NCBI GenBank assembly: GCA_020725105.1
Contig: DYFQ01000014.1
Location: 1-63,176 of the forward strand
Source of the DNA: Symbiobacterium thermophilum
Lineage (GTDB): Bacteria; Bacillota; Sulfobacillia; DYFQ01
Reading direction: 5' to 3'
DNA length: 63,176 nt
The translations under genes were made by a program, and so were the position numbers. This document shows, piece by piece, positions 26,201 through 35,471 of this stretch (positions are counted from its first letter, which is position 1; every line of letters starts with the position of its first letter). Below the pieces are notes generated by a model that had not been told where the DNA came from, searched no databases, and saw only the letters and a list, made by a program, of their open reading frames with translations.

Positions 26201-27349
26201 CTAACCCACCACCTGTTCGAACACGCGCAGGAAATTCAGGCCGAGGATCTTCTGGACCTCCTCGTCGGAAAAGCCCCGCTCCACCAGTCGCCGGGTGATG
26301 TTGGGCCAGTCCTCCCACGACTGGTAGTCCGGCAGTTTCGCGTTCCAGTCCACCCGGTGTTCGGGCCGGAAGCCGATGGCCCCCATCTCCTGGTTCAGCT
26401 TGTCGGCGACCTCCGGGGGCAACACGGCGCCCCAGTCGGTGCCGACGCCGACGTGGTCGATGCCGCATACCTCCACCGCGTGCGCCACGTGGTCGGCGAA
26501 GGTGGCCAGCGACACCTCGGGCCCGCCGGCGATGAAGAAGGGCACCACCAGGATACCCACGTAGCCGCCGGTGTCGGCCACCGCCTTCAACAGGTCGTCG
26601 GTCTTCCCCCGGTCGTGGCCGGAGAGCGCCTTGCAGAAGGTGTGGGTGAAGGCCACCGGTTGCCGCGAGGTCCGGATGGCGTCCCAGGCGGTCTGAGTCC
26701 CGCAGTGGGACAGGTCGATCAAGACGCCCATGTCGTTGAGCCGTCGGACCAGTTCCAGGCCGAAGTGGCTCAGCCCGGCGTCCGTCCGCTCGGTGCAGCC
26801 GTCGCCCACGAAGTTCCGCATGTTGTAGGTGAGCTGGACGATGCGGATCCCCAGGCGGTAGAAGAGCTCAAGCCTTTTCAGGGCCAGTCCGAAGTGGGTG
26901 GTGTTCTGGAAGTTGAGGATGATGCCGCGCTTGTTTTCGCGGTGGGCCCGCCTGATGTCTTCGGCGCGGGTCACCTTGACCAGGTCCTCGGGGAACGCGT
27001 CCAGGACCCTGGTGGTGGCGGCGATACCTTCCAGGCCCGACTCGAAGCTGAAGGGCGGGGACCCGAAGCCGCCCTGGGTGGCGGAGACGCAGGTAACCCC
27101 GGCCCGGTCCCAGGCGGAAAGGTAGTCGCGGCGCGCCTGCGGGTCGGAGGCCAGTTGATCTACGAGAATCTCCTCCGTGGCCAGCAGGGCGTCCATGGCG
27201 CTCTTGCCGGCGCCGAGCAATCTCAAGGCCTCTTGACGCATCTTCTCGGTGAAGAGCGGCGGGCCCCCTGACAGGGTGTCCACCACGATGCTCTCCCGGT
27301 GCAGCCGGGCGGCTCTCTCCTCGAGCCGAGGTTCCAGCGCTACGGTCAC
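26201..27349 (-). CDS. M19 (renal dipeptidase) family protein with degenerate first metal site
   Basis: About 382 residues with an M19 TIM-barrel: GVLIDLSHCG and VAFTHTFCKAL carry the two site-B histidines, and DHVGVGTDWG the late aspartate. The usual N-terminal H-x-D (DGHND in relatives) reads VVDTLSGG, and the bridging glutamate region reads LNFQNTTHFG, so site A is missing. It may be a single-metal enzyme, or it may have changed reaction. GTG 27349 is preferred because GGGAGGT stands nine bases upstream; GTG 27358 directly abuts that site. It lies upstream of the M14-like gene on the same strand. Confidence 0.82.
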   Translation of the reverse strand: MTVALEPRLEERAARLHRESIVVDTLSGGPPLFTEKMRQEALRLLGAGKSAMDALLATEEILVDQLASDPQARRDYLSAWDRAGVTCVSATQGGFGSPPFSFESGLEGIAATTRVLDAFPEDLVKVTRAEDIRRAHRENKRGIILNFQNTTHFGLALKRLELFYRLGIRIVQLTYNMRNFVGDGCTERTDAGLSHFGLELVRRLNDMGVLIDLSHCGTQTAWDAIRTSRQPVAFTHTFCKALSGHDRGKTDDLLKAVADTGGYVGILVVPFFIAGGPEVSLATFADHVAHAVEVCGIDHVGVGTDWGAVLPPEVADKLNQEMGAIGFRPEHRVDWNAKLPDYQSWEDWPNITRRLVERGFSDEEVQKILGLNFLRVFEQVVG

Positions 27350-27387
27350 GTCAGACACCTCCCTTGGGTGAATCGCCGCTTTGCCGG

Positions 27388-29139
27388 CTAACCTGGCGCA
27401 CCCCGCCCGCGAGGCTCACTGTCCCTGCCGGCGCCAGCGGGCGCGGGGCGCACCACCGGCGCCAGCAGCCGCGACGGGTAGGCGGCGGTGTGGAAGACGC
27501 CGTTGCGGGCGACCCTGACCTGGTCGTCGTGGCCCGTGCGGGCGTTGGTGTTGGGGTTCCTGGCGCTGGCGGGGTAGTTGGCCGAGGCCACCGTGACCCG
27601 GATCCGGTGGCCCCGCCTGAACACGTTCGAGGTGGCCATCAACTCGATCCGGTACTCGTATACCCGGCCGGGCTCGATGGGCTCCGGCCTCGCTTCCAGC
27701 CCGCCACGGTAAGCGGCCCGCAGGCAACCGGAGGTCAGCTGGTCCGACCGGCCGTCGGGGAGCACGTCGCACAGGCTCACGTGCCAGTCCGTGTCCGGGC
27801 AGTCCGACGCGGCGTGGAGCACCACGAAGGGGTGGCCGGTCAGCTCCAGGTCCTCTTCCAGAGGCTCGCTGGTGTACACCAGCACGTCGTCGCGGCGCAG
27901 CCGCCACCGGTTGTCCAGGGGATAGTCGCCGAAGGGCAGCCCGCCCAGGTCCGGCACGCTGGGCGTCGGATCGTCGGGGTTGTAGGTGTAGGTGTCGGCC
28001 GGCTCGTCGCCGGCCGGCGGTTCCGGGCTCAGCCGGCCGTCGCCCGCCAGGGTGTTGGCCCGGCCGCCGGAGCGGAAGTAAAGGGGCACCACGGCGGTAC
28101 CGGCCGGCGGCCAGGTGTCCTCGTCGCGCCAGGCGTTTGTGCCCATGGTGAAGATGCGCACCCGGCGGTCCCGGTCCGCCCCGTTGTCAACACCCTTCAG
28201 CCAGCGATCAAAGAAGCGAAGGTGGATGGCCTTCATGTCCACGACCGCTTCAGGCCCGAAGTCCCTGCCGCCCAGCTGCTGTCGGGGTGTCCGGGTGCCC
28301 GCGTGGTCCCACGGGCCGATGATGAGCCACTGGCGGTCCGCCGCCGGCGACTCCCGCACCATGCCGTGCCAGTAATGGAGTTCCCCCCACTGGTCGCCGT
28401 CGAACCAGCCGGTGATGTGGAGCACCGGCAGATCGATGCGGCTGAAGTGCCCGATCAGCGAGAGCCGCCGCCAGTACTCGTCGAAGGTGTCGTGCTCGAG
28501 CCACTTGCGCCACACGGTGTTGGTCCGACCCAATGCCAGGTCCAGGTCGCGCAGAGGCCGGTGGGTGAAGATGCGGGGCCAGTCGGGCACCTCCCGCTGA
28601 GCGTAGACGGGCTGCTGGAGGGTGCGCCCGCCCACCAGGTTCAGCCACCAGATCCAGTAGGGCGCGAAGACTCCGAACCGATAGGGCGCTTCTTCCATCC
28701 AACGGCCTGCTGCCGCGGTGCTCACCAGGGCCGTCAGGTACGGTGGCCGCTCTTTGGCCGCCGCCCACTGGACGAAGCCGCCGTAAGAGCCGCCCATCAT
28801 GCCGACCTTGCCGTTGCACCAGGGCTGCTGCCCGATCCAGACGATGGTGTCGTGGCCGTCGGGACCCTCGTTGACAAAGGGCTCCCAGGCGCCGTCCGAG
28901 TCGCAGCGGCCCCGCACGTCCTGGCTGACGAAGGCGTACCCGTGCCGGGCGAAAAAGGTCGCCAGCTGGACCCAGAGTTCCATGGTGTTGTCGTAGGGTG
29001 TCCGCTGGAGGATGGCGGGCCACGGGCCGTCGCCGGTCGGGGGCAGGTAGATGTCGGCCGAGAGGGTCACCCCGTCCCGCATGGGTACCCGTTGGTCCAG
29101 CAAGAGCCGCGGCGCCGTTCGCTCGGGAAGTTGGAACAC
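27388..29139 (-). CDS. CocE/NonD family hydrolase (X-Pro dipeptidyl-peptidase S15 type)
   Basis: A 583-residue serine hydrolase. It starts with VPMRDGVTLSADIYLP and carries the oxyanion-type ILQRTPYDN, the nucleophile elbow GGSYGGF, GPWDHAGT with the histidine region, and a C-terminal jelly-roll (RIRVTVASANYP). Relatives cleave acyl esters, beta-lactam-type amides or N-terminal X-Pro dipeptides. The peptidase neighbours favour peptide or amide substrates. The start is GTG 29139 after GAGGAGG. No export signal is visible. Confidence 0.88.
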   Translation of the reverse strand: MFQLPERTAPRLLLDQRVPMRDGVTLSADIYLPPTGDGPWPAILQRTPYDNTMELWVQLATFFARHGYAFVSQDVRGRCDSDGAWEPFVNEGPDGHDTIVWIGQQPWCNGKVGMMGGSYGGFVQWAAAKERPPYLTALVSTAAAGRWMEEAPYRFGVFAPYWIWWLNLVGGRTLQQPVYAQREVPDWPRIFTHRPLRDLDLALGRTNTVWRKWLEHDTFDEYWRRLSLIGHFSRIDLPVLHITGWFDGDQWGELHYWHGMVRESPAADRQWLIIGPWDHAGTRTPRQQLGGRDFGPEAVVDMKAIHLRFFDRWLKGVDNGADRDRRVRIFTMGTNAWRDEDTWPPAGTAVVPLYFRSGGRANTLAGDGRLSPEPPAGDEPADTYTYNPDDPTPSVPDLGGLPFGDYPLDNRWRLRRDDVLVYTSEPLEEDLELTGHPFVVLHAASDCPDTDWHVSLCDVLPDGRSDQLTSGCLRAAYRGGLEARPEPIEPGRVYEYRIELMATSNVFRRGHRIRVTVASANYPASARNPNTNARTGHDDQVRVARNGVFHTAAYPSRLLAPVVRPAPAGAGRDSEPRGRGAPG

Positions 29140-29178
29140 CGGCCTGCCTCCTCAGGCCTGGGGGTTCCCCCCAGGCGG

Positions 29179-30627
29179 TTATCCTCGGCCCTTTTCCTCC
29201 TCCCGCCGCAGGATCCGGAAGCCGGCGCTCACCGCGTACACCCGGCCCTCCGTGTCCCGCAGGAAGCGGAAGGAGCCCGGCTCGTCCTGGTCGTGCTTCA
29301 GGACGGCCTGGAACAGGTCGGGCCCCGCCGGCCAGGCCTTGAGGGGCTTGCCGCCCATGGTCATCACGGGCTTTCCGTCTTCCAGGCCGAAGGTGAGCCG
29401 GGACAGGGCGGCCACTTCCTGGCTGCTGTACGCCCCCACGTACTCCTCGAGCACGCTGAGGGGGTAGGTGTACTCCCGCCGCGGCTGCCTGGGGGTGGTC
29501 ACCGGCAGCCCCAGCGCGCCGTTGATGGCGGCCAGCAGCAGCTGCCCGGAAGGCACGCCGGCCAGGTTGGCCAGGGCGGCGCCGGTGACGCCCCGCTCGG
29601 GCACGAAGCTCACGTACGCCGACACGCCCTTGATGCCACCGCCGTGCTCCACCAGGGAATAGCCGTGATAGCTCGGCTGCACCACCAGGCCGTAGCCGTA
29701 ATAGGCGCCCGGCTGGCACTCCACGTAGGGGGTGAGCATCCTGGCCACGCTCGCGGGCGAGAGGATGCGCTCCTTGCCCACCCGGCCCCCGTTCCGGTAG
29801 ACCTCGAGGTAGCGCAACAGGTCCGCCACGGTGGACTTCAGAAAGCCGGCCGCCGCCATGGCTCTGGACTCCCACCACACCGGTGCCCTGACGATCTCCT
29901 CGTTGCCCGCCTCTTCCCTGGGCGCGTACAGGACGGCGACGTCCGGCAACTCCTCGAGCACGTCAAGGTCGAAGGTGCTGCTGGTCATGCCCAGCGGGCC
30001 GAGGATGCGCTCCCGGAGGAACTCTTCGTACGGCCGGCCGCCGGCCCGCTCGATGATGGCGCCCAGCAGGGCGTAGGCGTCGTTGGAGTAGCTGAAGTAA
30101 AGCCCGGGCGGCCCGAGCAGCCGCACGTCGGCGGACGCGATGAAGTCCAGCAACTGCTGGTAGGTGTTGACGGGCGGGAACTTGTCGAGGTCCGTGCCCC
30201 TGGTGAAGGCCCCGGCGCTGGGGTCTCGTTTCAGGCTCTCGACCATGGCGTACATCAGGGTCGGCAGCGGCGGCAGGCCGCTGGTGTGGGTCAGGAAGTG
30301 GTGAATGGTGATGCGGTCGGTTCCCCGCGGGTCGGCCACCTTGAACTCAGGAAGGTGCTTTCTGACGGGATCATGTACCGACAGCTTCCCGTCCTCCTCC
30401 AGTTGCAGGACGGCCATGGCGGTGAAGGACTTGGTCACCGAGCCGATGCCAAAGACCGTGTTCTCCGTAACCTCGTGCCCAGCTTCCCGGTCCCGGTGGC
30501 CGTAACCCTTCCCGAGCAGCCGCCGGCCCCGGCGGGAAACGCCCACCGCCACGCCGGGGATCCGGTGCCGCTCCACGATGGCGCGGGCATGCTCGTCAAC
30601 GGCCGCCCGCCACTGCCTGCCAGCCAA
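29179..30627 (-). CDS. Beta-lactamase-family serine hydrolase (class C/DD-peptidase fold)
   Basis: A 482-residue protein with SVTK (S-x-x-K), YSN in YSYSNDAY, and the third motif HGGG in LVEHGGGIKG. A 100-residue C-terminal beta domain follows. Such proteins include D-amino-acid amidases, esterases and DD-peptidases. Without a signal peptide it is probably an intracellular amidase or esterase. The start is a TTG with GGGAGGA upstream. It lies between the S15 and S9 genes, all leftward. Confidence 0.85.
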   Translation of the reverse strand: MAGRQWRAAVDEHARAIVERHRIPGVAVGVSRRGRRLLGKGYGHRDREAGHEVTENTVFGIGSVTKSFTAMAVLQLEEDGKLSVHDPVRKHLPEFKVADPRGTDRITIHHFLTHTSGLPPLPTLMYAMVESLKRDPSAGAFTRGTDLDKFPPVNTYQQLLDFIASADVRLLGPPGLYFSYSNDAYALLGAIIERAGGRPYEEFLRERILGPLGMTSSTFDLDVLEELPDVAVLYAPREEAGNEEIVRAPVWWESRAMAAAGFLKSTVADLLRYLEVYRNGGRVGKERILSPASVARMLTPYVECQPGAYYGYGLVVQPSYHGYSLVEHGGGIKGVSAYVSFVPERGVTGAALANLAGVPSGQLLLAAINGALGLPVTTPRQPRREYTYPLSVLEEYVGAYSSQEVAALSRLTFGLEDGKPVMTMGGKPLKAWPAGPDLFQAVLKHDQDEPGSFRFLRDTEGRVYAVSAGFRILRREEEKGRG

Positions 30628-30693
30628 AGCGCATTCCTCCCGTCATTCGGTCACGTTGCCTTGCGCGAGGCGTTCACCCGCACCTGGGCCGGG

Positions 30694-32691
30694 TCATCCG
30701 CCCCGGCCTTCCGGTCTGAGGTACCTGTCGAACCAGGCCAGGGCTCGGGTCATGAAGTCCAGCCGCTGGGCCGGCTTGCCGTTGATGATGAACAGGTGGC
30801 TGGCCCCGGGGTAGCGGACAAACTCCGTTTCCACTCCCAGTTGCTTCAGGGCGATGAAGAACTGCTCCGATTGCTCGACCGCGCAGCGGTCGTCCTGCTC
30901 ACCGTGGTAGATGAGGGTGGGGGTCTTCACCCGGTGGGCGTGGGTCAGGGGCGAACGCTCAAGCAGGCGCTCCACCTTCTCCCACGGGCTGGCGCCCTGC
31001 TCCTGGCGGCCGAAGATGTAACCGACGTCGCTGGTGCCGTAGAAGCTCACCAGGTTCGACAGGCCCCCGCCCGACACCGCCGCCCGGAAGCGGTCCGTCT
31101 GGCCCACCACCCAGTTGGTCATGAAGCCTCCGTAACTGTAACCCGTCACGCCCAAGCGCTCGGGGTCGGCTTCACCGCGGGCGATCAGGTGGTCCACGCC
31201 GGCCATCAGGTCGCCGAAGTCGGCGCCGCCCCAGTCCTCCACGCAGGCGCTGCAGAAGACCTGGCCGTAAGACTGGCTGCCCCGGGGATTCAGGTAGAGG
31301 ACCAGGTAACCGGCGGCCGCCAGGGCGTGGGAAAAGCCTTCGAAGGTGTAGCCGTAGGCGCCGTGGGGCCCGCCGTGGATGCAGAGGACCAGCGGGCGCT
31401 TCTCGCCGGTCGGGTGGTCGGGCGGCCTGAGCAGCCAGCCCTCGATCTCCAGCCCGTCGTGGCTCGGGAAGCGCACCGTCTCCGGCGCCGTGAGGCCGAA
31501 GATCTCGGCCACGTCGGGATTGGGGTCGACCAGGGTCAGCTCCGCTTCCTGTCCTTTGTCACAAGCGGCGATGGCGGCGGGGGTCAGCGGGTCGGAGTAC
31601 AGGTACACCAGCCGGCCCGAAGCCGAACGAGAGAACTGGAAAGCGCAGCGTCCCCCGCCGGGGGACTCCCGCCGCACCGGCCCGCCGTCCCGAGAGACGC
31701 TGTACACGTGGCAGGCGCCCCGGTCGGAAGCCAGGAAATAGACGCGGTCGCCCTGGGCCGACCAGGCCGGCCAGGGCAGCGGCAGGTCCACCATGGCGTC
31801 GCTGAACATGGCCGGCATGGCCGGCCGGTCCAGTTCGGCGGTGAGTTCCACCGGCTGGCCACCGCCGGCCTGCACCACCCAGAGCTTGGTGGACGGGTCT
31901 GACCACCGCTCTCCCTGGTGGCCAAGGTAGGCCAGGCTGCCACCGTCGGGCGACCAGGCGGGGAACAGGATCGGCCCCCCCCAGGCCAGGATCCGGCTCA
32001 TCTCTCCGGTGACCACGTCCACCCGCCACAGGTCCTGGCCGAAGCCGTGGTCGGCGTCGGGGTTCTGATTGGCGGGGAAGGCCAGGTAACGCCCGTCGGG
32101 CGACCACGCCGGCAACCCACAGTCAAAGGCGCCGAAGGTGAGCTGGCGGGCCGGGCCGCCGTCCACCGGGACCAACCACAGGTGGGGCCGGCCGGGCGGG
32201 TAGATGCCCTGCCCGTCCCACTTGTAGCGCAGCCGGGTGACCACCACCACGTCCTTGGCGGGTTCGGACAGCCGCTCGCCAGGCTGCTCCGGCGCCCGGG
32301 CCAGGACGGCGATGTGCCTGCCGTCGGGCGACCAGAACGGGGGCGACAGGATGCCCTTCGGCGCCCCGGCCAGCGGGCCGGCCTCGCCGAAGTCGGTCGG
32401 GGCCAGCCACAGGGCGGGCTCGCCGTCCCGATCGGTGAGAAAGGCAATCCAGCGGCCGTCGGGCGACCAGCGGGGCGCCCAGTCCCGGCCCTTGCCGGCG
32501 GTGCGCCGGACCGGTCGCCCGCCGCCGGCGGGAACGGTCCACACGGCCGAGCGGTACCGGTTGTCGGCCTGGTCGGGCTGGACCAGCACGTAGGCCACCT
32601 GGCCGGCGTCGGGCGACAGCTGGGGGTCGGCCACGGCTTTGAGGTTCAGCAGGTCAGCGGGACTGAAGCGCGCCTTCGAGCGCTTTTGCAC
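30694..32691 (-). CDS. S9 prolyl-oligopeptidase/acylaminoacyl peptidase
   Basis: About 665 residues. The N-terminal half is a beta-propeller, recognisable by at least five WSPDG repeats whose DNA repeats the element CCGTCGGGCGACCA. The C-terminal half is an alpha/beta hydrolase with CIHGGPHGAYG, the nucleophile GYSYGGF, and the histidine region YPGASHLF. It cleaves short peptides or N-acylated amino acids inside the cell. GTG 32691, preceded by GGGAGGG, gives a clean family start; an ATG further upstream has no ribosome site. It is divergent from an ArsR-type regulator. Confidence 0.92.
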   Translation of the reverse strand: MQKRSKARFSPADLLNLKAVADPQLSPDAGQVAYVLVQPDQADNRYRSAVWTVPAGGGRPVRRTAGKGRDWAPRWSPDGRWIAFLTDRDGEPALWLAPTDFGEAGPLAGAPKGILSPPFWSPDGRHIAVLARAPEQPGERLSEPAKDVVVVTRLRYKWDGQGIYPPGRPHLWLVPVDGGPARQLTFGAFDCGLPAWSPDGRYLAFPANQNPDADHGFGQDLWRVDVVTGEMSRILAWGGPILFPAWSPDGGSLAYLGHQGERWSDPSTKLWVVQAGGGQPVELTAELDRPAMPAMFSDAMVDLPLPWPAWSAQGDRVYFLASDRGACHVYSVSRDGGPVRRESPGGGRCAFQFSRSASGRLVYLYSDPLTPAAIAACDKGQEAELTLVDPNPDVAEIFGLTAPETVRFPSHDGLEIEGWLLRPPDHPTGEKRPLVLCIHGGPHGAYGYTFEGFSHALAAAGYLVLYLNPRGSQSYGQVFCSACVEDWGGADFGDLMAGVDHLIARGEADPERLGVTGYSYGGFMTNWVVGQTDRFRAAVSGGGLSNLVSFYGTSDVGYIFGRQEQGASPWEKVERLLERSPLTHAHRVKTPTLIYHGEQDDRCAVEQSEQFFIALKQLGVETEFVRYPGASHLFIINGKPAQRLDFMTRALAWFDRYLRPEGRGG

Positions 32692-32829
32692 GGCGGGTGC
32701 CCTCCCGGAGAGGAAATTCGTGGTGTCTGGGGAACGGAACACCGGACCACCCCGTCAATCGGGGTTGAACATTCGAGATGATTTGAGCGGTTCCTGCAAC
32801 TCCGGGGGCCAGGTTCAGGAGGGGTGGTA

Positions 32830-33636
32830 ATGGCAAGAGGCGACAGGTCAGCGTCAGCGTTGCCGGACAGGGAGGCGGCCACATCCGCGCCGCTCGCCCA
32901 GTGGGAAGCTTTCGAGCCGGTAGACGTCTACGAACTCACGGACCTCGACCAGTTGAGAGCGGCCGCCACCCCGCTGCGAATCAGGATTTTGGGGTGGCTG
33001 CAGGAGCGGCCCCGGACGGTGCAGGAAGTCGGGCGCTTGCTGGGAGACCGCTCGACGCGACTCTACTATCACGTGGCCGAACTGGAGCGGGTTGGCCTGG
33101 TGAAGCTGGTGGGCACCGTTGCCAGGGCCGGGACGGTCGAGAAGTATTACCGGGCGGTTGCCCGCTACTTCCGGCTTCCCCCGGCCCTCCTTCAGGCGGC
33201 GGGCGACACTCAGGGCGGCAAGGCCTGGGTCGAGTTCGTCTCCGGCTGCCTCTCGGCCACCTCCCGGGACCTGCGCCGCAGCTACCGGCGGGGGATGGTC
33301 CAGCGCTACCCCGACACGGTAGACGTCCGGCACCTGGTGGCCAACCTGCCTCCCGAGGCGGCCAGGACGGTGGCCACCGCCCTGCGCAGCCTGGGGGAGC
33401 TGTTCACGCTGCTCCACCGGGACGCCGAGCCGCTGCGCTACGGTCTTTTGCTGGCCCTTTACCCGGAGGCGGAACTCGACGGCAGGGCCACGACGGCCAG
33501 GGAAGGCGAGCCGAAAGTTGGCAGCGAGGAATCTGGCTCGGAAGCTCAAGAAGCTGAAGGATTTCCCGCAACTCCGGCGAATCCAACGGTTCAAATTTTA
33601 TCGAAGCCTTCGGCGGCCGGGCAGCTGCCCGGATAG
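32830..33636 (+). CDS. Winged-helix regulator, ArsR-like
   Basis: A 268-residue protein. Residues about 35-115 form an ArsR-type winged helix (ATPLRIRILGWLQERPRTVQ, LLGDRSTRLYYHVAELERVG) with the wing VARAGTVEKYYRAV. The C-terminal 150 residues are helical, without metal-binding cysteines, and end in a charged, low-complexity tail. ATG 32830 is chosen because AGGAGGGG lies five bases upstream. The location between the leftward peptidases and the rightward peptide importer suggests it controls peptide use; this is inference. Confidence 0.85.
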   Translation: MARGDRSASALPDREAATSAPLAQWEAFEPVDVYELTDLDQLRAAATPLRIRILGWLQERPRTVQEVGRLLGDRSTRLYYHVAELERVGLVKLVGTVARAGTVEKYYRAVARYFRLPPALLQAAGDTQGGKAWVEFVSGCLSATSRDLRRSYRRGMVQRYPDTVDVRHLVANLPPEAARTVATALRSLGELFTLLHRDAEPLRYGLLLALYPEAELDGRATTAREGEPKVGSEESGSEAQEAEGFPATPANPTVQILSKPSAAGQLPG

Positions 33637-33657
33637 AGGGCGCACGTCGCAGACGTG
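33617..33657. promoter_or_regulatory. Two inverted repeats between the ArsR-like gene and the importer
   Basis: A 16-base perfect palindrome, CCGGGCAGCTGCCCGG, covers 33617-33632 at the 3' end of the regulator gene. CACGTC-GCA-GACGTG follows at 33643-33657. Both lie just upstream of the binding-protein gene, so they could be operator sites or a small terminator-like structure. No T-run follows. Confidence 0.4.
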
Positions 33658-33712
33658 ACGGTACCCCGCGTGCCCTGCCGGGGCCGGTATTTGGAGGAGG
33701 GATGCATCAGCC

Positions 33713-35368
33713 ATGTTGCGTCTCAGGACCGGACTGCGGGGCCGGGTGGTGCAATTCGGGCTGCTGCTGGTGGTTCTGGCGCTGGTGGCCGGTTGCGCCC
33801 GGCCCGCGCCACAGGAGCAGGCAGCCCCGACGCCGGAACCCGCTGGCCCGAAGCCCGGCGGCCGGGTCGTCATCGGTTACACCGAGGAACCCAACACCCT
33901 CGACCCGCACAAGACCGGCGCCGCCGCCGCCTGGTTCATCATGGACAAGCTCGGCGGGCCGTACATCTGGGAGGATCCCGAGACCGGGAAGTACGTCCCG
34001 GGCGTCTTCGAGCGCTGGGAGGCCTCGGCCGACGGCCGCACCTGGACGCTGAAGCTCCGGCCCGGCGTCAAGTTCCACTCCGGCCGGGCCCTGACCGCCG
34101 CCGACGTGAAGGCCACCTGGGACCGGGCCCTCGACCCGGCCACCAAGACGGTGGCCGCCGCCGGCATGCTGGGGCCCATCGAGAACATCGAGGTCGTGGA
34201 CGAACTCACGCTGAAGGTGACGCACAAGAAGCCGTTCGGACCGTTCCTGTACGCCATAGCCCAACTGGGCGGCTATACCCACACCATTGATCCGGACGCC
34301 CTGGCCAGGCACGGCGACAACTACGGGCGGAACCCGTCCAGCGTCGGGCCGTGGAAGTTCAAGGAGTGGGTGACGGGGAGCTCGATCACCCTGGTCAAGA
34401 ACCCCGACTTCAACTGGACGGCGCCCTTCTTCAAGAACCAGGGCCCGCCGTACCCCGACGAACTGGTAGTCAAGTACATCCCCGAGGACGCCACGCGGAT
34501 GGCCGCCCTGGAGGCCGGCGAGATCGACATCGTCACCGTGGCGCCCACGGAGATCGACCGGTTCAAGGACGACCCCAGGTTCGAGATCCACTCTTACCTG
34601 GCCCAGGGGGTCAACCTCTCCATCTGGTTCAACACCACCAAGGTTCCGCTGGACGACGTGAGAGTGCGGCGGGCCATCAACCACGCCGTCAACCGCAAGG
34701 CCATCATCGACGCGGCCATCGAGGGCCACGGCGTTGAGGCCCATGGTCCCCTCCCGCCCACCATCTGGGGCTACTGGGAGGGCGTCAAGGACATCGCCTA
34801 CAAGCTGGACGTGACCCGGGCCAACGCGCTGCTGGACGAGGCGGGCTGGAAGATGGGGGCCGGCGGCGTCCGGGAGAAGGACGGCAAGCCGCTCAAGCTC
34901 ACCCTGTTCATCATGCCGCTGGACGCCTGGCAGCGGGCGGCCCAGGTGATCCAGGCCCAGTTGAAGCCCATCGGCATCGACGTGGAGATCCAGAGCTACG
35001 AGTGGGGCACCCTGATGCAGTATCTCAGCGAAGGGCGCCACGACATGAACCTGATGGGCTACGGCTACGGCGACCCTGACATCATGTACCTCGTCTTCCA
35101 CTCGAGCCAGATCGGGTCGGGCCTCAACTGGGTCCACTACGGCAACCCCGAGCTGGACGAACTGCTGGAAGCGCAGCGGCACACCCCCGAGGCCGACAAG
35201 CGGGCCAAGGTGGTTGCCGACGCCCAGAAGTTCATCGTGGAGCAGGCCCTGTGGGCGCCCATCTATACCCAGCAAGTCTACGTGGCCGTCAACAAGCGGG
35301 TCAAGGACTTCCGGGTGTCGCCGCGGGGCTACTGGCTGCTGCACGACATGTGGGTCGACCAGCAGTAG
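33713..35368 (+). CDS. Peptide ABC transporter substrate-binding lipoprotein (SBP family 5)
   Basis: A 551-residue binding protein with signal peptide and lipobox LVAGC (Cys28). Family 5 features are present: GYTEEPNTLDPHKTG, the conserved WTLKLRPGVKFHSGRALTAA strand, RRAINHAVNRKAII, and DEAGWKMG with YEWGTLMQYLSEG. It captures oligopeptides or a similar ligand for the DppB/DppC pair downstream. GGAGGAGGG lies upstream at 33693-33701. A strong hairpin separates it from the permease gene. Confidence 0.93.
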   Translation: MLRLRTGLRGRVVQFGLLLVVLALVAGCARPAPQEQAAPTPEPAGPKPGGRVVIGYTEEPNTLDPHKTGAAAAWFIMDKLGGPYIWEDPETGKYVPGVFERWEASADGRTWTLKLRPGVKFHSGRALTAADVKATWDRALDPATKTVAAAGMLGPIENIEVVDELTLKVTHKKPFGPFLYAIAQLGGYTHTIDPDALARHGDNYGRNPSSVGPWKFKEWVTGSSITLVKNPDFNWTAPFFKNQGPPYPDELVVKYIPEDATRMAALEAGEIDIVTVAPTEIDRFKDDPRFEIHSYLAQGVNLSIWFNTTKVPLDDVRVRRAINHAVNRKAIIDAAIEGHGVEAHGPLPPTIWGYWEGVKDIAYKLDVTRANALLDEAGWKMGAGGVREKDGKPLKLTLFIMPLDAWQRAAQVIQAQLKPIGIDVEIQSYEWGTLMQYLSEGRHDMNLMGYGYGDPDIMYLVFHSSQIGSGLNWVHYGNPELDELLEAQRHTPEADKRAKVVADAQKFIVEQALWAPIYTQQVYVAVNKRVKDFRVSPRGYWLLHDMWVDQQ

Positions 35369-35382
35369 TATCGGCAAGTCGC

Positions 35383-35437
35383 AAAGGCGCGGGGAGGGCG
35401 GCCCCGGCCCCCGCTGGCGGGCGGGGTCGCCCCCCTT
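35383..35437 (+). terminator. Long GC stem-loop between SBP and permease genes
   Basis: GGGCGGCCCCG at 35396-35406 pairs with 35422-35432 (one G-U), with an inner stem CCCGC/GCGGG. Outer bases AAAGG (35383) pair with CCTTT (to 35437). It stands 15 bases after the SBP stop. A hairpin here could protect the SBP message from 3' decay and lower permease expression, as shown for malE-malF type operons. Partial termination at the short TTT is possible. Confidence 0.6.
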
Positions 35438-35471
35438 TGGCGGTACTGGCGGAAGGACCGGGGGTTAGAAA

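Noticed and set aside
27364-31902. A 1512-codon open frame on the plus strand
   Set aside because: It is antisense to the S15, beta-lactamase-like and S9 genes, all of which show catalytic motifs. Its composition is that of a shadow frame.
31940-32480. Repeated CCGTCGGGCGACCA elements as a DNA repeat array
   Set aside because: They encode the recurring WSPDG motif of the S9 beta-propeller blades and are explained by protein structure.
32751-32765. CCCCG-TCAAT-CGGGG repeat between the S9 and ArsR-like genes as operator
   Set aside because: Five-base arms are common in this composition, and no second copy is seen nearby.
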